DNA of 64,000 nucleotides from Lineus longissimus. Its lineage: Eukaryota > Nemertea > Pilidiophora > Heteronemertea > Lineidae. The stretch covers positions 3,479,001 through 3,543,000 of the forward strand of contig NC_088326.1 of NCBI RefSeq assembly GCF_910592395.1, in the 5' to 3' direction. A program made the position numbers and the translations under genes. Positions within the stretch are counted from its first letter, which is position 1. Each line of letters begins with the position of its first letter. Positions 23,556 to 35,553 of the stretch are shown piece by piece. The notes under the pieces are model-generated. The model saw only the letters and a list, made by a program, of their open reading frames with translations, made no database searches and was not told the DNA's origin.

Positions 23556-25675
23556 TGCCCCCCCCCCCGCACAACTCTCATACCTGCTATGCCTGACCAT
23601 CTGGGTTAAGTTTAAAGTGCAAATTCTAACAATCTTTCCCCAATTTTTAAGAGTGAAGTAGGATGCTGTCCCCTGCAATAGTAACAGGCTCAGTTATGAC
23701 CCGCCCGGGGAACGTATCGCAGGTGATAAAATAGTTGTGTCCAAGAACAAAACCAGCATTTTATTAACATCACAGGTCGAGCAAGATGAAAGAACTACAC
23801 CGTCTTAAGGAATAGATTGGTCTGTGTGGCCTTTGAGTACAGCAGGTCATAAAATGGTTGAGCTGGCTTGAAGTGTCGAAGGCAGAGTCATGAAAACGTT
23901 GTTTTCGCATTCAGTTCAGTTCAGGCTTAAGGTTAAATGACCACACATGCTCCCACATCAAGTTTCCCTCTTAGAAACTGATCACTTAAAGGGACAACTT
24001 CACGAACAACAACAGGTGAAAAATGGTCTACATTTTCACGAGCTTGTAAAGAGAAATGATTCAGTGACACAGTCTGAAGGTATTGTAACAGAACACTGCA
24101 ACATTCTCAAATGAGAATGCCTCACACAATTTCAGCAAAATCTCAAATTTCACAAAACCCAGTTACTAATCCCAAGAGGCAATTTAATTACTTCCCACGC
24201 AGCGCATTTCACTTCCACTGACGAAGATTTTTTCCTAGAATGAAATTAACCTGATACCTGTACCTAATGAACTCAACCTTGGAGCAAAATTAGAAACTTT
24301 AAGTTAGCGTTTGGCTCATTAACTCATTAACCTGTCAATGAGCAGCTTTCAAAATGTCAGTTTTTTACAAAAAAGTTTTATGATGGTATATAGCTGTGAA
24401 ACGGGTTAGTAATCCACACTTTGGAATCACCATCCCTCTTTTCTCATCAACAGTTATTTTTGGAGAGAAATGTGAACTATTTTCGAAACAAATACTAATT
24501 CATTTTAGAGCCTGTGTTTGCAATGCGATATATGCTTGGCCATGAAATGGCTTAACATGCCATAGATCATGCTCATCTCTGTGGCAAAAAAGTGCTTGGC
24601 ACAGAAGATTTGGGAGGCAAATGCAGTATGGCAACCAGAACTGGAAAAAACTGTAATTGAATCAGAACTTTATGGGTTAACCATTTTTCATGACTGACTG
24701 TAAACCTGGAAAGATTCACGACCATTTATTTCACGGTTTTGTTAAATCATATTTTTTCCATGCAACAGTTATATCAATAAGATTATCTTTTTGGTGGCGG
24801 CATATTTTTGCGATTATCTGTAAATGTGAAAATAAAAGGCACACGAATCTTCATGGGTTTACAGTAACGTCCTTCAAACTCAAGGCCATTTTAAACATAA
24901 TTACAGCGCTTAATTATCAGTCTCATCTGCCCACTGAAAATAGCAAATTAACTTTTTTGTTTTTGATGATGCTATTTTTATTGGCTCATAAGGCATGGTT
25001 GTCTATCCCCTAAACAACTGTCAAATTCACCATTTTACAGATTATGAAAATACGATTCGTATCGTTCACAATTTTCGTGTCATTTATGATTAGTATTTAT
25101 GTCAAGTTTGACAACCAATTTAACCCACCATAGGCTGAGGTGTCACTTTATGCGTCAAAGTGGCCTTACAGGAATCAGATTGGTTTTGATATTATAAGCT
25201 TTGATGTCAGAAAAGTCAAGTTTTGCCATCTGCATCAAAGTTTGGAGAAGATGAGAGTGGTAGGCAATGGGGGTTCTTTTTTTAAAGTAGTCATCACCAA
25301 GATATGGCCAACACCAAAAATGCTCATTTTGAAGACAAGCCACTTTACACAATCGTCTTCAAATAGATCTAGATTTGCCATTCTTTATTCTGAAATCCCA
25401 GGCTCGTGCAAAAGGTTGATCCCTTCTCCCCCATGTGGCGTCTCTGAAAAACTCATTTTTCACACAGATTTAAGACGAAAAGTGGTGAAGTGACTTGCCC
25501 TTCCCCCACCCAGCGCAGAGCCTAAATGTAAGACTAAAAGTTTAATATGGCTCTGAATAATCTGATATTATATATGGCTGGCATGGAATTTGGTGGTCGG
25601 AGGTGGCTGTGCCGAAGGCGGCTCCCCTCCCCCACCCAAAAGAAGAATGTATTGAATCTGGCCCTGTCTTGAAAC
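23556..25675. other. No gene recognised
   Basis: AT-rich sequence. A TTAAAGGGACAACTTC phrase at 23986 resembles the terminus of family F, but no partner end was found. ORFs at 24690 and 25140 lack recognisable domains. Confidence 0.5.
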
Positions 25676-25768
25676 TACAGTGGAACCTCCCTTAGCAGAC
25701 ACCTCTCTACTTTTAAGGACAGCACTTGTCAGTCCTGAGGGTGTCCTTAGTAGAGAGGTTCTACTGTA
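25676..25768 (+). mobile_element. MITE family A, internally deleted copy
   Basis: Only 93 bp, but both termini are intact: TACAGTGGAACCTCCC at the left and gaggttctactgTA at the right, with the central half missing. Confidence 0.75.
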
Positions 25769-26134
25769 CTTAGTATCTCCACCCTGTAACAGCTTTCATT
25801 CAAGGTGAAAAGTTCAATCACTCTTTTATATTTTCTAAATCAATGTGTTTTGTGCTTCTAAAATTTCAAAATAACACAAGTCTAAACACGAATTGAAGCA
25901 AAAAAAAACAACCATCAAGCGTATTCAACCATGTGTGTGTAAATCCAACCTACATGTTTGACTTCTACCATGTCGATTTCAATCAATAATATGTATAATC
26001 ATCGTTTCAATACATTATCGTAGGTGAAACACAAGGTTATTTATTTCATCTGGCGATATCCAGTGGCAGGCCTAACTTTGAGATTTTACAGTTCATATCT
26101 TCATGTGATAACCCTCCTCCCTCAATGCTTGTCA

Positions 26135-26300
26135 TTATAGTGGTACCTTTCTATTAAGGACACCCTCAGGACTGACAATTGTTGCCCTTAATAGAGAGGT
26201 ATCTTTTGATCAGAGAGGTCAAATTTAATGGAAATAACCACTTTGGTACCAAAACCAGTGCCCTAATAAGGGAGGGTCCTTAATAGAGTTGTGTTCACCG
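26135..26300 (+). mobile_element. MITE family A, diverged copy
   Basis: Left end TATAGTGGTACCTTTC with ctattaaggacaccctcagg; the right end is degraded near ttcaccgag. Orientation is the reverse of the copy at 25676. Confidence 0.6.
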
Positions 26301-28546
26301 AGAAAGCTTTTTGACAACCCACTTGAAATTGGAAGTTCTGAAAGGTTTGACATCATACTGGAAGAACTGGGTCAAACATACTGGAATATCATCATGATAT
26401 GCCAAAAGGGAAACAATGCATTGCAACTGTGTAAAATCATTTTGTTGCTATAGTAAATTAGACAAGCAAAAATTCATACCACAAAATTTCAAAACCGATA
26501 TCTGAAAATTTCCAGGTTTTTGAAAACATTGACTCAAATGTTATACCTAGAAATTGTCAACTAACAAGCCATTTGACATGATAATTATATACGAATGACA
26601 ACGTGTAATGTACATACCTCACAACCTGCAACGCAACAGCGTAATTTATCTTGCTTGTAAGCGTAATCCAATGAGAGTCCGCCGAAGTTTCTGATAATCG
26701 TGTCACAAAAAATAGTATCCTGTTCTACGTTTGAAAATTTCGAATGAATCGATTGAAACGTTACGAGAATTGTACTCCCAGGATGTAAAACACAACAAGA
26801 AATATTTAACGACCTCTTCACAACGCGATGTGCGACAGTGTAATATCGCTCTCAAAATGCAACCAGGTGTTACAGAGAACCATATTCTAGTATATGATTC
26901 AGACTGATTCACTCCGGCATGCATGGGCGTCCGCGTTAACTAGCGTGGAATCGTTGAAGCGAAACTACTATGAGGGTTTCCTGTCGCGTTACACGCTCAA
27001 TAATAAAATGTAGAACATGCGCCCAATCATTTTTGTGTTTTAAGCAGCATTATCGTTTTTCATTCGATAGTTTCATTAGTCGCTGTGGAACGGGTGGGTG
27101 GGTATAAAAGAAAGACTTAACGGGGTGGAGCCCGCATACAGCTGAGTCAGCCCCTGTTTTAGCGAACGCGGTGTTTTGTGATATATGAAAAGTGCGACAG
27201 ACCAGGACAATTCAAAGGAAGGACAATTCAAATGAAAATTCTCGCTTTAATAGGTGGTTTTCATGCATATCGCCAGAAGGAAGTAATTAAAAGTGGCGGG
27301 CATGACCTCTTTTCCCTTTGAAAAATTTGTATCGTTGAGCATTTTGATGCAATATGGCCATGAAACAGACCGCGACCTGATAATACTAGTTTTTTTAGTC
27401 ATTCGATATCCAAATTTAAGACTTCAGAGGTTAATTTGACGAATATTGCCCAAGGGAAATAATCAAACATGGATAATTCTGCCTTATTTTATCACTGAAA
27501 TCCAGTTGTTCGGCAATCAATACCATACTTTATGCAATATGACGGCCAAGGAGACCGGAACCCGAGACATGAGCCTTTTTTTCGAGACATGCATTATTTA
27601 TGCATGTCCAGGTAGAATTAATTAACACAGGAAGTCCATGCATAATTCTCGCATTGACTCATTAGGATTTATAGAATTAACCCTTTGGAACATGTATGGT
27701 CAGTATGGTCCGATGGAAGCGTGGCAAGTGATGACTCATCGAAAATGAAACAAAATGCCAAATTGCTGTCGATGTCGTGTTGCACTCTTAAAAATAAAGA
27801 AAAAGAGGAAACCACAGAAATGCTCAACTAAAATCGCTGATTGCATCCAAATCGGCCCCTGGAGATGAGAGACAGCATGTTGCTGCTGTTGACCCTAGAG
27901 CAGCAAGATGAGACCGGTCATCAATCATAACTGAATTAGCCCCACGATGAAATGCGGGATGAAGCATGGAATAATGAGTTATGCATCGGAAATGATGCGT
28001 CGTCGAGGGACTTGAGGCCAAATGATCGGGAAGTGATACTGCTGGTAATGTGCGATGCGAGTTATTGGGATGGTGTGTGATGCCGCCTAATCTGAAAACA
28101 TCCCGCAAGATCATCAAGCGATTTAGTAACATATTAACATGATGGATTGCTGTTGGGCACTTCAAGCAAAGAACTCCCAAATGAATCTGTACATGTAGCC
28201 ATATTCTTTCAGGACATGTGAATGTTTTCTGTGACCATCTGAAAACGACTTTCAGGGTGTATATTTTGGCGTGGTAGTCATAGAAATAGAAATATCAAAT
28301 ATCCATGAAAATTTCCGATGGAGAGCATTAACCCTTTCAGTGCCAGGATGTTTCTCGGCATGGAATGTCCCCTCGTCCCTGGTCTTGGCCTCTGGGCGTA
28401 TGGTGGTTGCTAGCTGTATCCTGCGGTGGATTTTTAGTGATATGTCAGCTTGGCTTTTACTTTTCCTCAGAGGCGGTGATTCCAGTTACCTCGTCATTTT
28501 AGTTGGCGACTTGTTGTTTTGCCCGAGGCCCCTCCTGTGTCTGGTG
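26301..28546. other. No gene recognised; possible TATA-box promoter
   Basis: No supported exon. At 27103-27110 a TATAAAAG box sits in a GC-richer patch (gggtgggtataaaag ... gcatacagctgagtcagccc), which would suit a pol II core promoter pointing right with initiation near 27133. I see no coding exon downstream to confirm it. Confidence 0.3.
27103..27110 (+). promoter_or_regulatory. Possible TATA box
   Basis: TATAAAAG preceded by a G-rich stretch; a pyrimidine-A-pyrimidine start would lie about 30 bases on (gcatacag). Purely sequence-based, with no downstream gene identified. Confidence 0.25.
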
Positions 28547-28925
28547 TTAAAGGGGTGCACCGTTCGTATTCACTGGCCCCTCAGGAAAATAGAAATGCAG
28601 TTATACACAATGCCATAGTGAAGTTATCACATATGCAAATTTGCAGAAATTTATAGTACAGAAGAACCTGCCTTAGCGGACATCTCTCTATTAGGGACAA
28701 CCTCTCTATTAAGGACACTAGTTTTGGTCCCAAATTGGTTGTTTCCATTCAATTTGACCTCTCTAATCAGGACACCTCTCTATTAAGGACAACACTAGTC
28801 AGTCCCAAGGGTGTCCTTAATAGAGAGGTTCTACTGTATTTGTATATCTGTCTACCCAAAAACAATGTTGAAATTTAGATTTAGATTGGACACTTTCAAA
28901 TTTTTGACGAAACATGCTCCCTTAC
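28547..28925 (+). mobile_element. TTAA family D element, interrupted by a family A MITE
   Basis: Starts TTAAAGGGGTGCACCGTTCG and continues ctcaggaaaatagaaatgca, matching the complete copy at 40981-41221. It is split at its internal ...atagTAtttgtatatc... site by the MITE at 28657-28838. The right terminus is poorly preserved, so that limit is approximate. Confidence 0.6.
28657..28838 (+). mobile_element. MITE family A nested in family D
   Basis: 182 bp including both TAs, with intact ends (TACAGAAGAACCTGCC / gaggttctactgTA). The unoccupied counterpart catagTAtttgtatatc at 41093-41110 in the other D copy shows that insertion duplicated TA. Confidence 0.8.
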
Positions 28926-28989
28926 TTTGCACCACCTCCAGCTTCTTTTATGTCTTAGTAAAGGTTGATTGGTTCACGTCCCACACAGT

Positions 28990-29167
28990 GTCAGCATCAC
29001 TGAGCTTGGACCTTTTTATTAGAAGGGGTAACAAAGTTGGTGATATCGAAACGAATGACATAGGCAGCGTGATCAGGGATCTTATACTGATGAGAGACAG
29101 GGGTGACTATCACCTCTTTGATAGAGATGAGCTGTCAGATGCTATTACGCATCTAGCATGCGAATGA
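28990..29167 (+). pseudogene. Coding-like C-terminal fragment, probably of a mobile element
   Basis: After an acceptor-like ttcacgtcccacacag the frame reads ...LFIRRGNKVGDIETNDIGSV and on through IRDLILMRDRG to DELSDAITHLACE and a stop at 29165. The residue balance is protein-like, unlike other ORFs nearby. The ending (hydrophobic, RD-G, acidic, then L-x-C-x stop) is the kind seen at C-termini of some transposon or retroelement proteins, but I cannot name the family. It is followed by a 3'UTR-like tract with aataaac (29333) and a (TA)n run. Confidence 0.3.
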
Positions 29168-29720
29168 TAAGTTGACCTTTGCCCCCCCCCCGCGGCAGAG
29201 GATCCATGAGAATTTTTCTTTCATAAATAGACTTTGATACATGTATTTTGTTTTTACGTTCTTGTCTTGTTCAATGCACCTTTTCTTGTAAGCGCACATT
29301 GCACAATACTGTAAAATGTACAAGAGTACGATAAATAAACTACATATATATATATTCTGAAGAAGTCACTCTTCCTAAAAGCATACTTTGCTGAACCCAA
29401 TAGGACAAATTAGGGTGAATCGAGTTTGTGACAAAATGTTGCATGGTGACAACCAGGATGTTGCACTGAATGCCAGATATCAGATTATTTATGGTAAAAA
29501 GTTTGCCGCTGTATTATTTGCCCTCCAAAATGTGCGAAGTTATGGATTGTTTTGGTTACAAACCAACCGACATTTTGGCCTCGGCGAAGAGATCGATATC
29601 ATTTTCCGACCAACTTTATCCGTCGTTACAGCATCTTTCTTAAAGCATCGGTAGTACGCCTCAGAGAAATCCTAACGACACAAACTAAACTTGGCATTTT
29701 CTCCATCAGTTAGGCCTTAA
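29168..29720. other. 3'UTR-like sequence and unassigned DNA
   Basis: A C-run (29181-29190), a T-rich stretch, gataaataaac and a short (TA)n at 29344-29355 follow the coding-like fragment. The 88-codon ORF at 29388 is unrecognised. Confidence 0.35.
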
Positions 29721-29956
29721 GACTTCAGCACAAGTTAAGGTTAATGCCAGCGTTTAGTGACAAAACTGGTTTTGAAAAACTTGGCCCACATCCTTCACGT
29801 TTTCCTTTTGTGGGAGATACATCTTGTGACAAGGATTAGACTTCAGCAAGTTAAGTTAATGCCAGCGTTTAGTGACAAAACTGTTTTCGAAAAACTTGGC
29901 CCACATCCTTCACGTTTTCCTTTTGTGGAAGATACATCTCGTGACAAGGAAATCTT
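29721..29956 (+). repeat. Two-copy tandem duplication, ~118 bp period
   Basis: Units begin gacttcagca at 29721 and gacttcagc at 29839; both contain ggcccacatccttcacgttt and gatacatcttgtgacaagg with few differences, indicating a fairly recent duplication. Confidence 0.85.
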
Positions 29957-30244
29957 CATGAAATCTTCATGACATTCCATAGTCATTAGTCATGTGAATA
30001 ACTTTTTTCCAGACAGTCACATTTTGTGAAATTCGTAACGAGACATGATCAATTAATTTCAACTCCGGATCTATCACGTCTGCTGTGGTTGTTTTATTTC
30101 AATTGCGCTCTTGAGATTCTGGTGTTATGATAGAAGTGGTCAAGATTGTATTTCTGTCGAGCGGTGGATTTTGGAAGGGGGGTGAGGTACACAGGCCCTT
30201 TTCATTGGAGAGAAATGATTTTTCAAAGCACCTTTTTTAAAAAA

Positions 30245-31070
30245 CAAATTTCGCTTTAACATCTATCAGATTTTGTAACTATCATCAATATCCCGCATAA
30301 ATTTTAAAGTGGTCTGCATCGTGCGGATACAGACCACTTTAAAAATACCTTGTACCCAGGTCTTACAGGCTTTTTAGTCCTATACATTCACGCTCATGGA
30401 TGGTCATATGGGCCCTGGATCCAAGGCCCCTTTTTGAGTTTAATGGCAGAATTTTGCAAAAATTAACCAAATGTTTGAAAAACCATGAAGCGGTTGGAAT
30501 TTTGAGCTGATTTTTGCATGCAGCATCTGTACGACATCAAAAACTACATTGGCAGTGTTTTATTGGTTCTGACATCTCTGGATATCAATTATAACAATAT
30601 ATCATTTTGGGTAATTTTTGGATAGATTTTCAGGGCAAACACGAGCAACACTAAGATGCTGAAAATTTGGGAACGTAATGATAGATACATAATCTGATTG
30701 ACGCTAAAGCGAAATATCGATATCAATGCTAATTAACCATTTATTCTTCCAAATATCATGAAAATACATTTTGAATATGTTCTCAAAATATCAACATTTT
30801 TGGAAAATTTTCTTTATGACATGAAAGACAATGTCATCCAAGCACTGAACCAAGATTTGGGGTGAAAACATCGAAGTCTAGTTGATTGAGAGGGAATATC
30901 GTTTTCGTGATATTTTGAAGAATTACTGCCAAACCAGCATTGATATAAAAATTTCGCTTTAACATCTATCAGATTTTGTATCCATCATCAATATCTCGCA
31001 TTTTCAGCGTCATATCACGCACAGTTAGCGAATGCAGACCACTTAAAAAATACCTTGTACCCAGGTCTTC
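30245..31070 (+). repeat. ~118 bp direct repeats about 700 bp apart, with hairpin
   Basis: 30245-30363 and 30952-31070 share aaatttcgctttaacatcta, ccatcatcaatat and aaataccttgtacccaggtc. The left repeat contains a strong hairpin (ttttaaagtggtctgcatc / ggatacagaccactttaaaa, about 30301-30346); the right copy keeps only the 3' arm. An inverted echo (gctaaagcgaaatatcg) lies near 30703. There are no TG...CA ends, so I do not call these LTRs. Confidence 0.6.
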
Positions 31071-31262
31071 TGTGTAAAATCACCAACAATCCAAACATCA
31101 TTTTCTACTGAAAGAGACTTTGGAATCCGATTTCTTCAAGATTGCACCTTTGATGTTCTCTGGGTGGTTCCCAAATTTTCGTATCCTTCATTGCTGCCAA
31201 TATTTGTGGCATAAAACAGGGACTCCCTTTAATCAGCATGTATATGTCACACTTTTGTGAAA

Positions 31263-31445
31263 TACAGTTGAACCTCTCTATTACGGACACCCTGGGGACT
31301 GACAAAGTGATGTCCTTAATAGAGAGGTGTCCTGATTAGAGAGGTCAAATTGAATGGAAACAACCAATTTGGTACCAAAACTAGTGTCCTTAATAGAGAG
31401 GTTGTCCTTAATAGAGAGGTGTCTGCTAAGGGAGGTTCCACTGTA
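31263..31445 (+). mobile_element. MITE family A, copy
   Basis: Starts TACAGTTGAACCTCTC and ends gaggttccactgTA; 183 bp, well preserved, inverted relative to the copies at 28657 and 36604. Confidence 0.8.
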
Positions 31446-32059
31446 GTTTTCACGATTAAGGCTAGTTCATGACCCACCAATATCATGCTCTCCAACAATA
31501 CAATCTATTTCCAATATTTCGTCTCGATACTGGACCACCCAAACATCAACTGTTCGACAGTTGTCCTCTTTCATGCGTAGCAATAAACTAATCGTATTGA
31601 TGAAATAAAAGTGCCAAATTTAGGACCAACATGGTTCGCATATGACTCCCTGCAGTATCACAAAGTTGGCCACCACAGGGAAAAGCACCAGAATTGGCCA
31701 ATTTAATGAAATAATACTGAAGAGCTGTTTTTAGAATTTAGCATCAAAGGATGATCATGTAAAGGGATAAGAGTATCCATTATCAGTCATGGTTCGGTCA
31801 ATTTGATAGAATAATACAAAGATACCCGTTTAAAACTGGGTGCCGGGACTGACAATTATGTGAAATAATGCGAAAATATCATTCTAGAACGAGAATCATT
31901 GACCCGGCCCCTAGCAGTGTTGCCACAGATCCTCTCAAATCAAGTGCTTTCATTGTCAGACCGATTCTCTTTATTATACTGATCAAAAGTAACATCCCTG
32001 TGCAATACCAGTCACTGCATTGAAGGCTGCTAAACTCGTACGCCTGAAATAATTTCTGA
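31446..32059. other. No gene recognised
   Basis: Unique-looking AT-rich sequence. Nothing supported. Confidence 0.5.
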
Positions 32060-32440
32060 AGCTTGGACCTTTGTGACCTTGAATGTAGGTCAAATATATG
32101 ACCTGTATGATATACAATGTATCATCATGAGATGGACACATGATAAAAATTTCATGATAATTTGACCACTGTTTAAGGAGTTTTAGCAGTTTTTGTGTTT
32201 TCATACTTTGCCCCCTGGTGGCCAAACTAAGAATCAGATCAAACCAAAATTTGGTCTGGAAGGAGATTTTGCCTAGTGTTAAACATGTGGGAAGTTTCAA
32301 ATCCATAGCCCTTGCGGTTCTTAGGAATAGGTGCCCCGCTAACGGATGACAGATGATGACGACAAATGACGACAGCCAACAACAATGGACGACGGCGGGC
32401 GCTCTGGGACGGCTATAGCGCACAAGATGAGCCAAAGAAG
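32060..32440 (+). repeat. Diverged single unit of the 1.17 kb repeat family
   Basis: Contains the same ordered boxes: gacctttgtgaccttgaatgtaggtcaaat, tgccccctggtggccaaact, ccaaaatttggtct, ggtgccccgctaacgg, then a degraded gatgacgac tract and a final gatgagcc. It corresponds to the third unit plus tail of the repeats at 4378 and 19634 and is much older. Confidence 0.6.
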
Positions 32441-32793
32441 CTCCAGTCCAAGAGGGTTAAATATGGCACCCACCCAGTATTTGTCTATCCACTCAAGTGA
32501 CCACGAAGATGAGTCAACTATCTGCTTAAAGCTACCCATTCATAACTGGACAATGCTCCCACAGAAACGACCCCACTCTGACCTCATGCCCATTTTGCAA
32601 ATCTCGAATTTTGCACAAAGCTGTTTCACTTGGTTGAGTAGTCAAAATCTAATGAAAATTAGTCCAAATATTGTCCTTCTGTGCCCATTTTACAAGCCAT
32701 TATGACTTAAATCAACAATACTTGAGAGCAGAAGGTGGCCTTTGTTGACCAGTTACGAATTTGCAACTGCAGAAAAAGTTTCGAATCCTTCAA
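32441..32793. other. No gene recognised
   Basis: A 106-codon ORF runs through this stretch on the plus strand but begins inside the repeat tail and shows no domain. Confidence 0.45.
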
Positions 32794-32995
32794 AGGGACA
32801 ACTTGGGCATGGGATTGAACAGGAGGATAATTCCCCTGCTTGCCACTATGAGCCGCCACTGGTAGTATCACACCAATGCTGATCTCTAATAATGATTTTT
32901 GCCAATGTTGCCGAGGCAGTTTTGGACATGGCTTTTAAATTTCAGGCAGGCCTATGGTAATATCGAGTTCTATAGTGCATTGTTTATTGCAGTTG
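32794..32995 (-). mobile_element. TTAA family F, internally deleted fragment
   Basis: The left edge caaagggacaacttgggcat then gggattg...aggaggataat matches the right terminus of the full-length element at 45330-46228 in inverted orientation. Its far end (taggcaggcctatgg...gcattgtttatt, read inverted) matches the other side of F, with the middle missing. Confidence 0.55.
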
Positions 32996-33304
32996 AATGA
33001 TTTTCAGGGATTTCAGGGACTGTGGTGAACAATAAAGCTTGAGGAAAAAGTAGCATTATGGATTAATGCGGGCTAATAGTATGAAATTTAAAGTGCCTGT
33101 GAATACCGGGTAGAGTAGTGAAAGGATTAAGGGGAGGTACTAACAAGAGATAGGGACTATCACAATAAAAGGGTTAAAAACAGCCCATTACAGAACCTGC
33201 AATTGAAAGTACCAATAAGCTGATAATCGTCAACAAGTTGGCCAGGAACACCCAGGCCTACCTACGGTCGGCATGCCACTTTAATATCAAATGCTTAAAA
33301 CATT
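32996..33304. other. No gene recognised
   Basis: Nothing supported. Confidence 0.5.
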
Positions 33305-33367
33305 GTACATTTCATTCAAATGCATGACAGTACATTTCATTCAAATGCATGACAGTACATTTCATTT
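33305..33367 (+). repeat. 25 bp tandem repeat, 2.5 copies
   Basis: Unit gtacatttcattcaaatgca then tgaca, repeated twice perfectly and then partially. Confidence 0.9.
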
Positions 33368-33444
33368 TACCGCTTGTATATTTCATTTGCCATCTGTCTC
33401 ATCAGGCCATGGCTGCACCAGCTGATACCATACACAGCCCATGA

Positions 33445-33672
33445 TACTCTAGTTTCACCGTTCTAAGACCGGTACGGAATATTCAAATCAGGCCCCAAAA
33501 TGAGTGCACGGGCGTTTGATGTAATTCAACTTGTTAGATGTGGATAGACATTGGGTTGGTGACACCAAGCTGTCCAATAATCATAACTTCATAATATTCT
33601 CCTTGGCCCCTGCGATGATTTCATAGCAATTAATCAAACTGGTCTTACATGTATATCGGTGAAACTAGAGCA
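33445..33672 (+). mobile_element. MITE family C, reference copy
   Basis: Left end TACTCTAGTTTCACCGTTCT and right end tatatcggtgaaactagag are inverted repeats reaching to aagacc on both sides. The right flanking TA is changed to CA. Interior shared with 19321 and 57926. 228 bp, non-coding. Confidence 0.75.
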
Positions 33673-35282
33673 TATTCAAATGAGTATGAATGCAGAATTA
33701 AATCATTTCAATAGAGTACTCTCATATTGACACTAAGTACAATCATTTCCTGTCACTCATAAATATTTTCCATGTTAAATTTCACTTTGAATTTCAAGTT
33801 CCTTTCTACTAAATCCTGGTTATGAGGATAACAGACAAATAAATTACCGTTGTTCACAGTATTTTAAACTGTCAAAGTTTTTAACCAATTTTTTTTTCTA
33901 TTTGGTGATAATTTCTGAGAAATTAAAAAGTTCTTCTTGTCGACTTTGGCAGATTATGAAATTCCTCTTGGTTTTTTGTGGAAAAAAAGTTGTATTTTTT
34001 TCTTGAATTTAGTTCATTCACAAAACGACATGAAAATTTACAGTTTACTGCAATCATATTATTCACATTTTATATAAGTTCATTTTAAATTTCAAATGCC
34101 CTAAACTAAAATAATAAATCTGTGAATAATGTACAATTAAAGGCATGCCCCTTATGTTCATTGTATATTTTTGTGGCTCAGGTAAATAGAAAAAGAGTTA
34201 GTCACAGTTATTATGGACTCATATACTTCTTAACTTTGCCTTTATAGCATTTCAAAATTCAAACTCTGAATCCAAATTAAGATACCTATGAGAGACCCTG
34301 AATTTGAAATCTTTCATTAAAAGCACAAATCGCAGCTTAACTCGGACTGAAAAATTGAAATCTGAAGCAAATCTGAATAAAGACTTGCCCCAAATGAGCC
34401 TTCCCATTAGCTCACTAGCTGTATATCTAATGGCTTGCAGAATTCGGAACTTCCGCTTAAACAAGCCTCAGGCCAGGAGTTAACCACACTTTTTTGCAGG
34501 TTCACAAAAATGATATCGGTATTTGATATTTTGGCTGCGCGTGGCCAACAAGTTGTAAATTCTTCCTTACACCTCCTCCACATCCCTATGAGTGTCCACT
34601 CTCTCCTTTTCTTGTTTGCTGTCCATCTCCTTGACATCGATTATGGTGTCTTTTTCGACCCTCGACGCATTCGAGTGCAAGCAAACAGACCGTGTATACA
34701 CCTCTTAAACTGGTGTAGCCGGATTTTTCATGACCTAAAAATGTCAAATCAGTTATGGTCGGAAGAGTTCAGGTAAGCCACGAAACAAAGGAATGTGCTA
34801 CAGAAATTCAAAAATTGCCAAAAAAATCATTGTTTGAAGAAAAACAGTTGGACATTCTGACTCTACCTTTTTTCTTACTGAAAACATTTGGTAAAGAATA
34901 ATTACATCTCTCTTCGGAACTTGATATCACTATTGATATCATTCATGTTTCCGGTTGCCAACTACAACAAATGGATTCAAATTTACATTCAATAATGGGT
35001 TTTAATGTCAAGGACTCGTGTAAGAAAACAATTTAGAAGTAAGGCTGAATTCATTACAAGTACTCTAATGTGCGAGTATCTATGACTGACACAGATCCAT
35101 GGTATTTTGCAAGTTCTGTTGTTACCGTGAGGGGTTGGGGATGGCATGGCCTGGCCTGGCCAGGTGAACTGTCCAGATCGGGTCAGGATTCTGAAAATGA
35201 TAGCGAGTCGGGTCTGAACTTCTCTTCATTGGGTAGGCAGGCAAAGCCCCCATTCATGGAGCTATGACAAGGAATGATCATC
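33673..35282. other. No gene recognised
   Basis: AT-rich sequence including T-runs (33886-33900). A 113-codon ORF at 34435-34776 is unassigned. No splice-bounded exon evident. Confidence 0.5.
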
Positions 35283-35553
35283 AATGATTGAATGAATGAA
35301 TTCTACACTTATAGGGCGCCTTTCCGTGGTAGCACCACGCTCAAAGCGCCACCTCCCCGAAGAATTGATTAAAAAGCAAAGTTTTTAATTGTTTTTTGAA
35401 CATTGTCTCTGGCTGGGACCTCAGTTCAAGTGAAAGTTTATTCCAGAGGTACGGGCCGCACCTTGAAAAGCTGCGGTCACCGTACCTCGATCTGGTCCGC
35501 TTGACCTGAAGGGTCTTGAAAGTGGCTGACCTAGTGATTCTACCATGGACCAT
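35283..35553 (-). pseudogene. 3' end of an L2/CR1-type LINE
   Basis: The minus strand encodes RSRYGDRSFSRCGPYLWNKL followed by SLELRSQPETMFKKQLKTLL and a stop after GEVAL, the C-terminal signature of many L2/CR1-clade RT proteins (YGDRSFS ... P-x-LWN-x-L ... FKK-x-LKT-x-LF). It is followed by a short 3'UTR with ggcgctttgagcgt, a ggaaaggcgccctataagt box and an (ATTC)n tail, the standard 3' end of this clade. 5'-truncated; no upstream RT found. Confidence 0.75.

Noticed and set aside
23986-24310. A second full TTAA family F element
   Set aside because: Only a TTAAAGGGACAACTTC start is present; no matching inverted end was found, and gaaactttaa near 24300 is too weak.
27824-28180. 118-codon minus-strand ORF
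   Set aside because: His/Ser-rich, with no domain or splice context.
30245-31070. LTR retrotransposon
   Set aside because: The direct repeats lack TG/CA ends, a PBS and a PPT.
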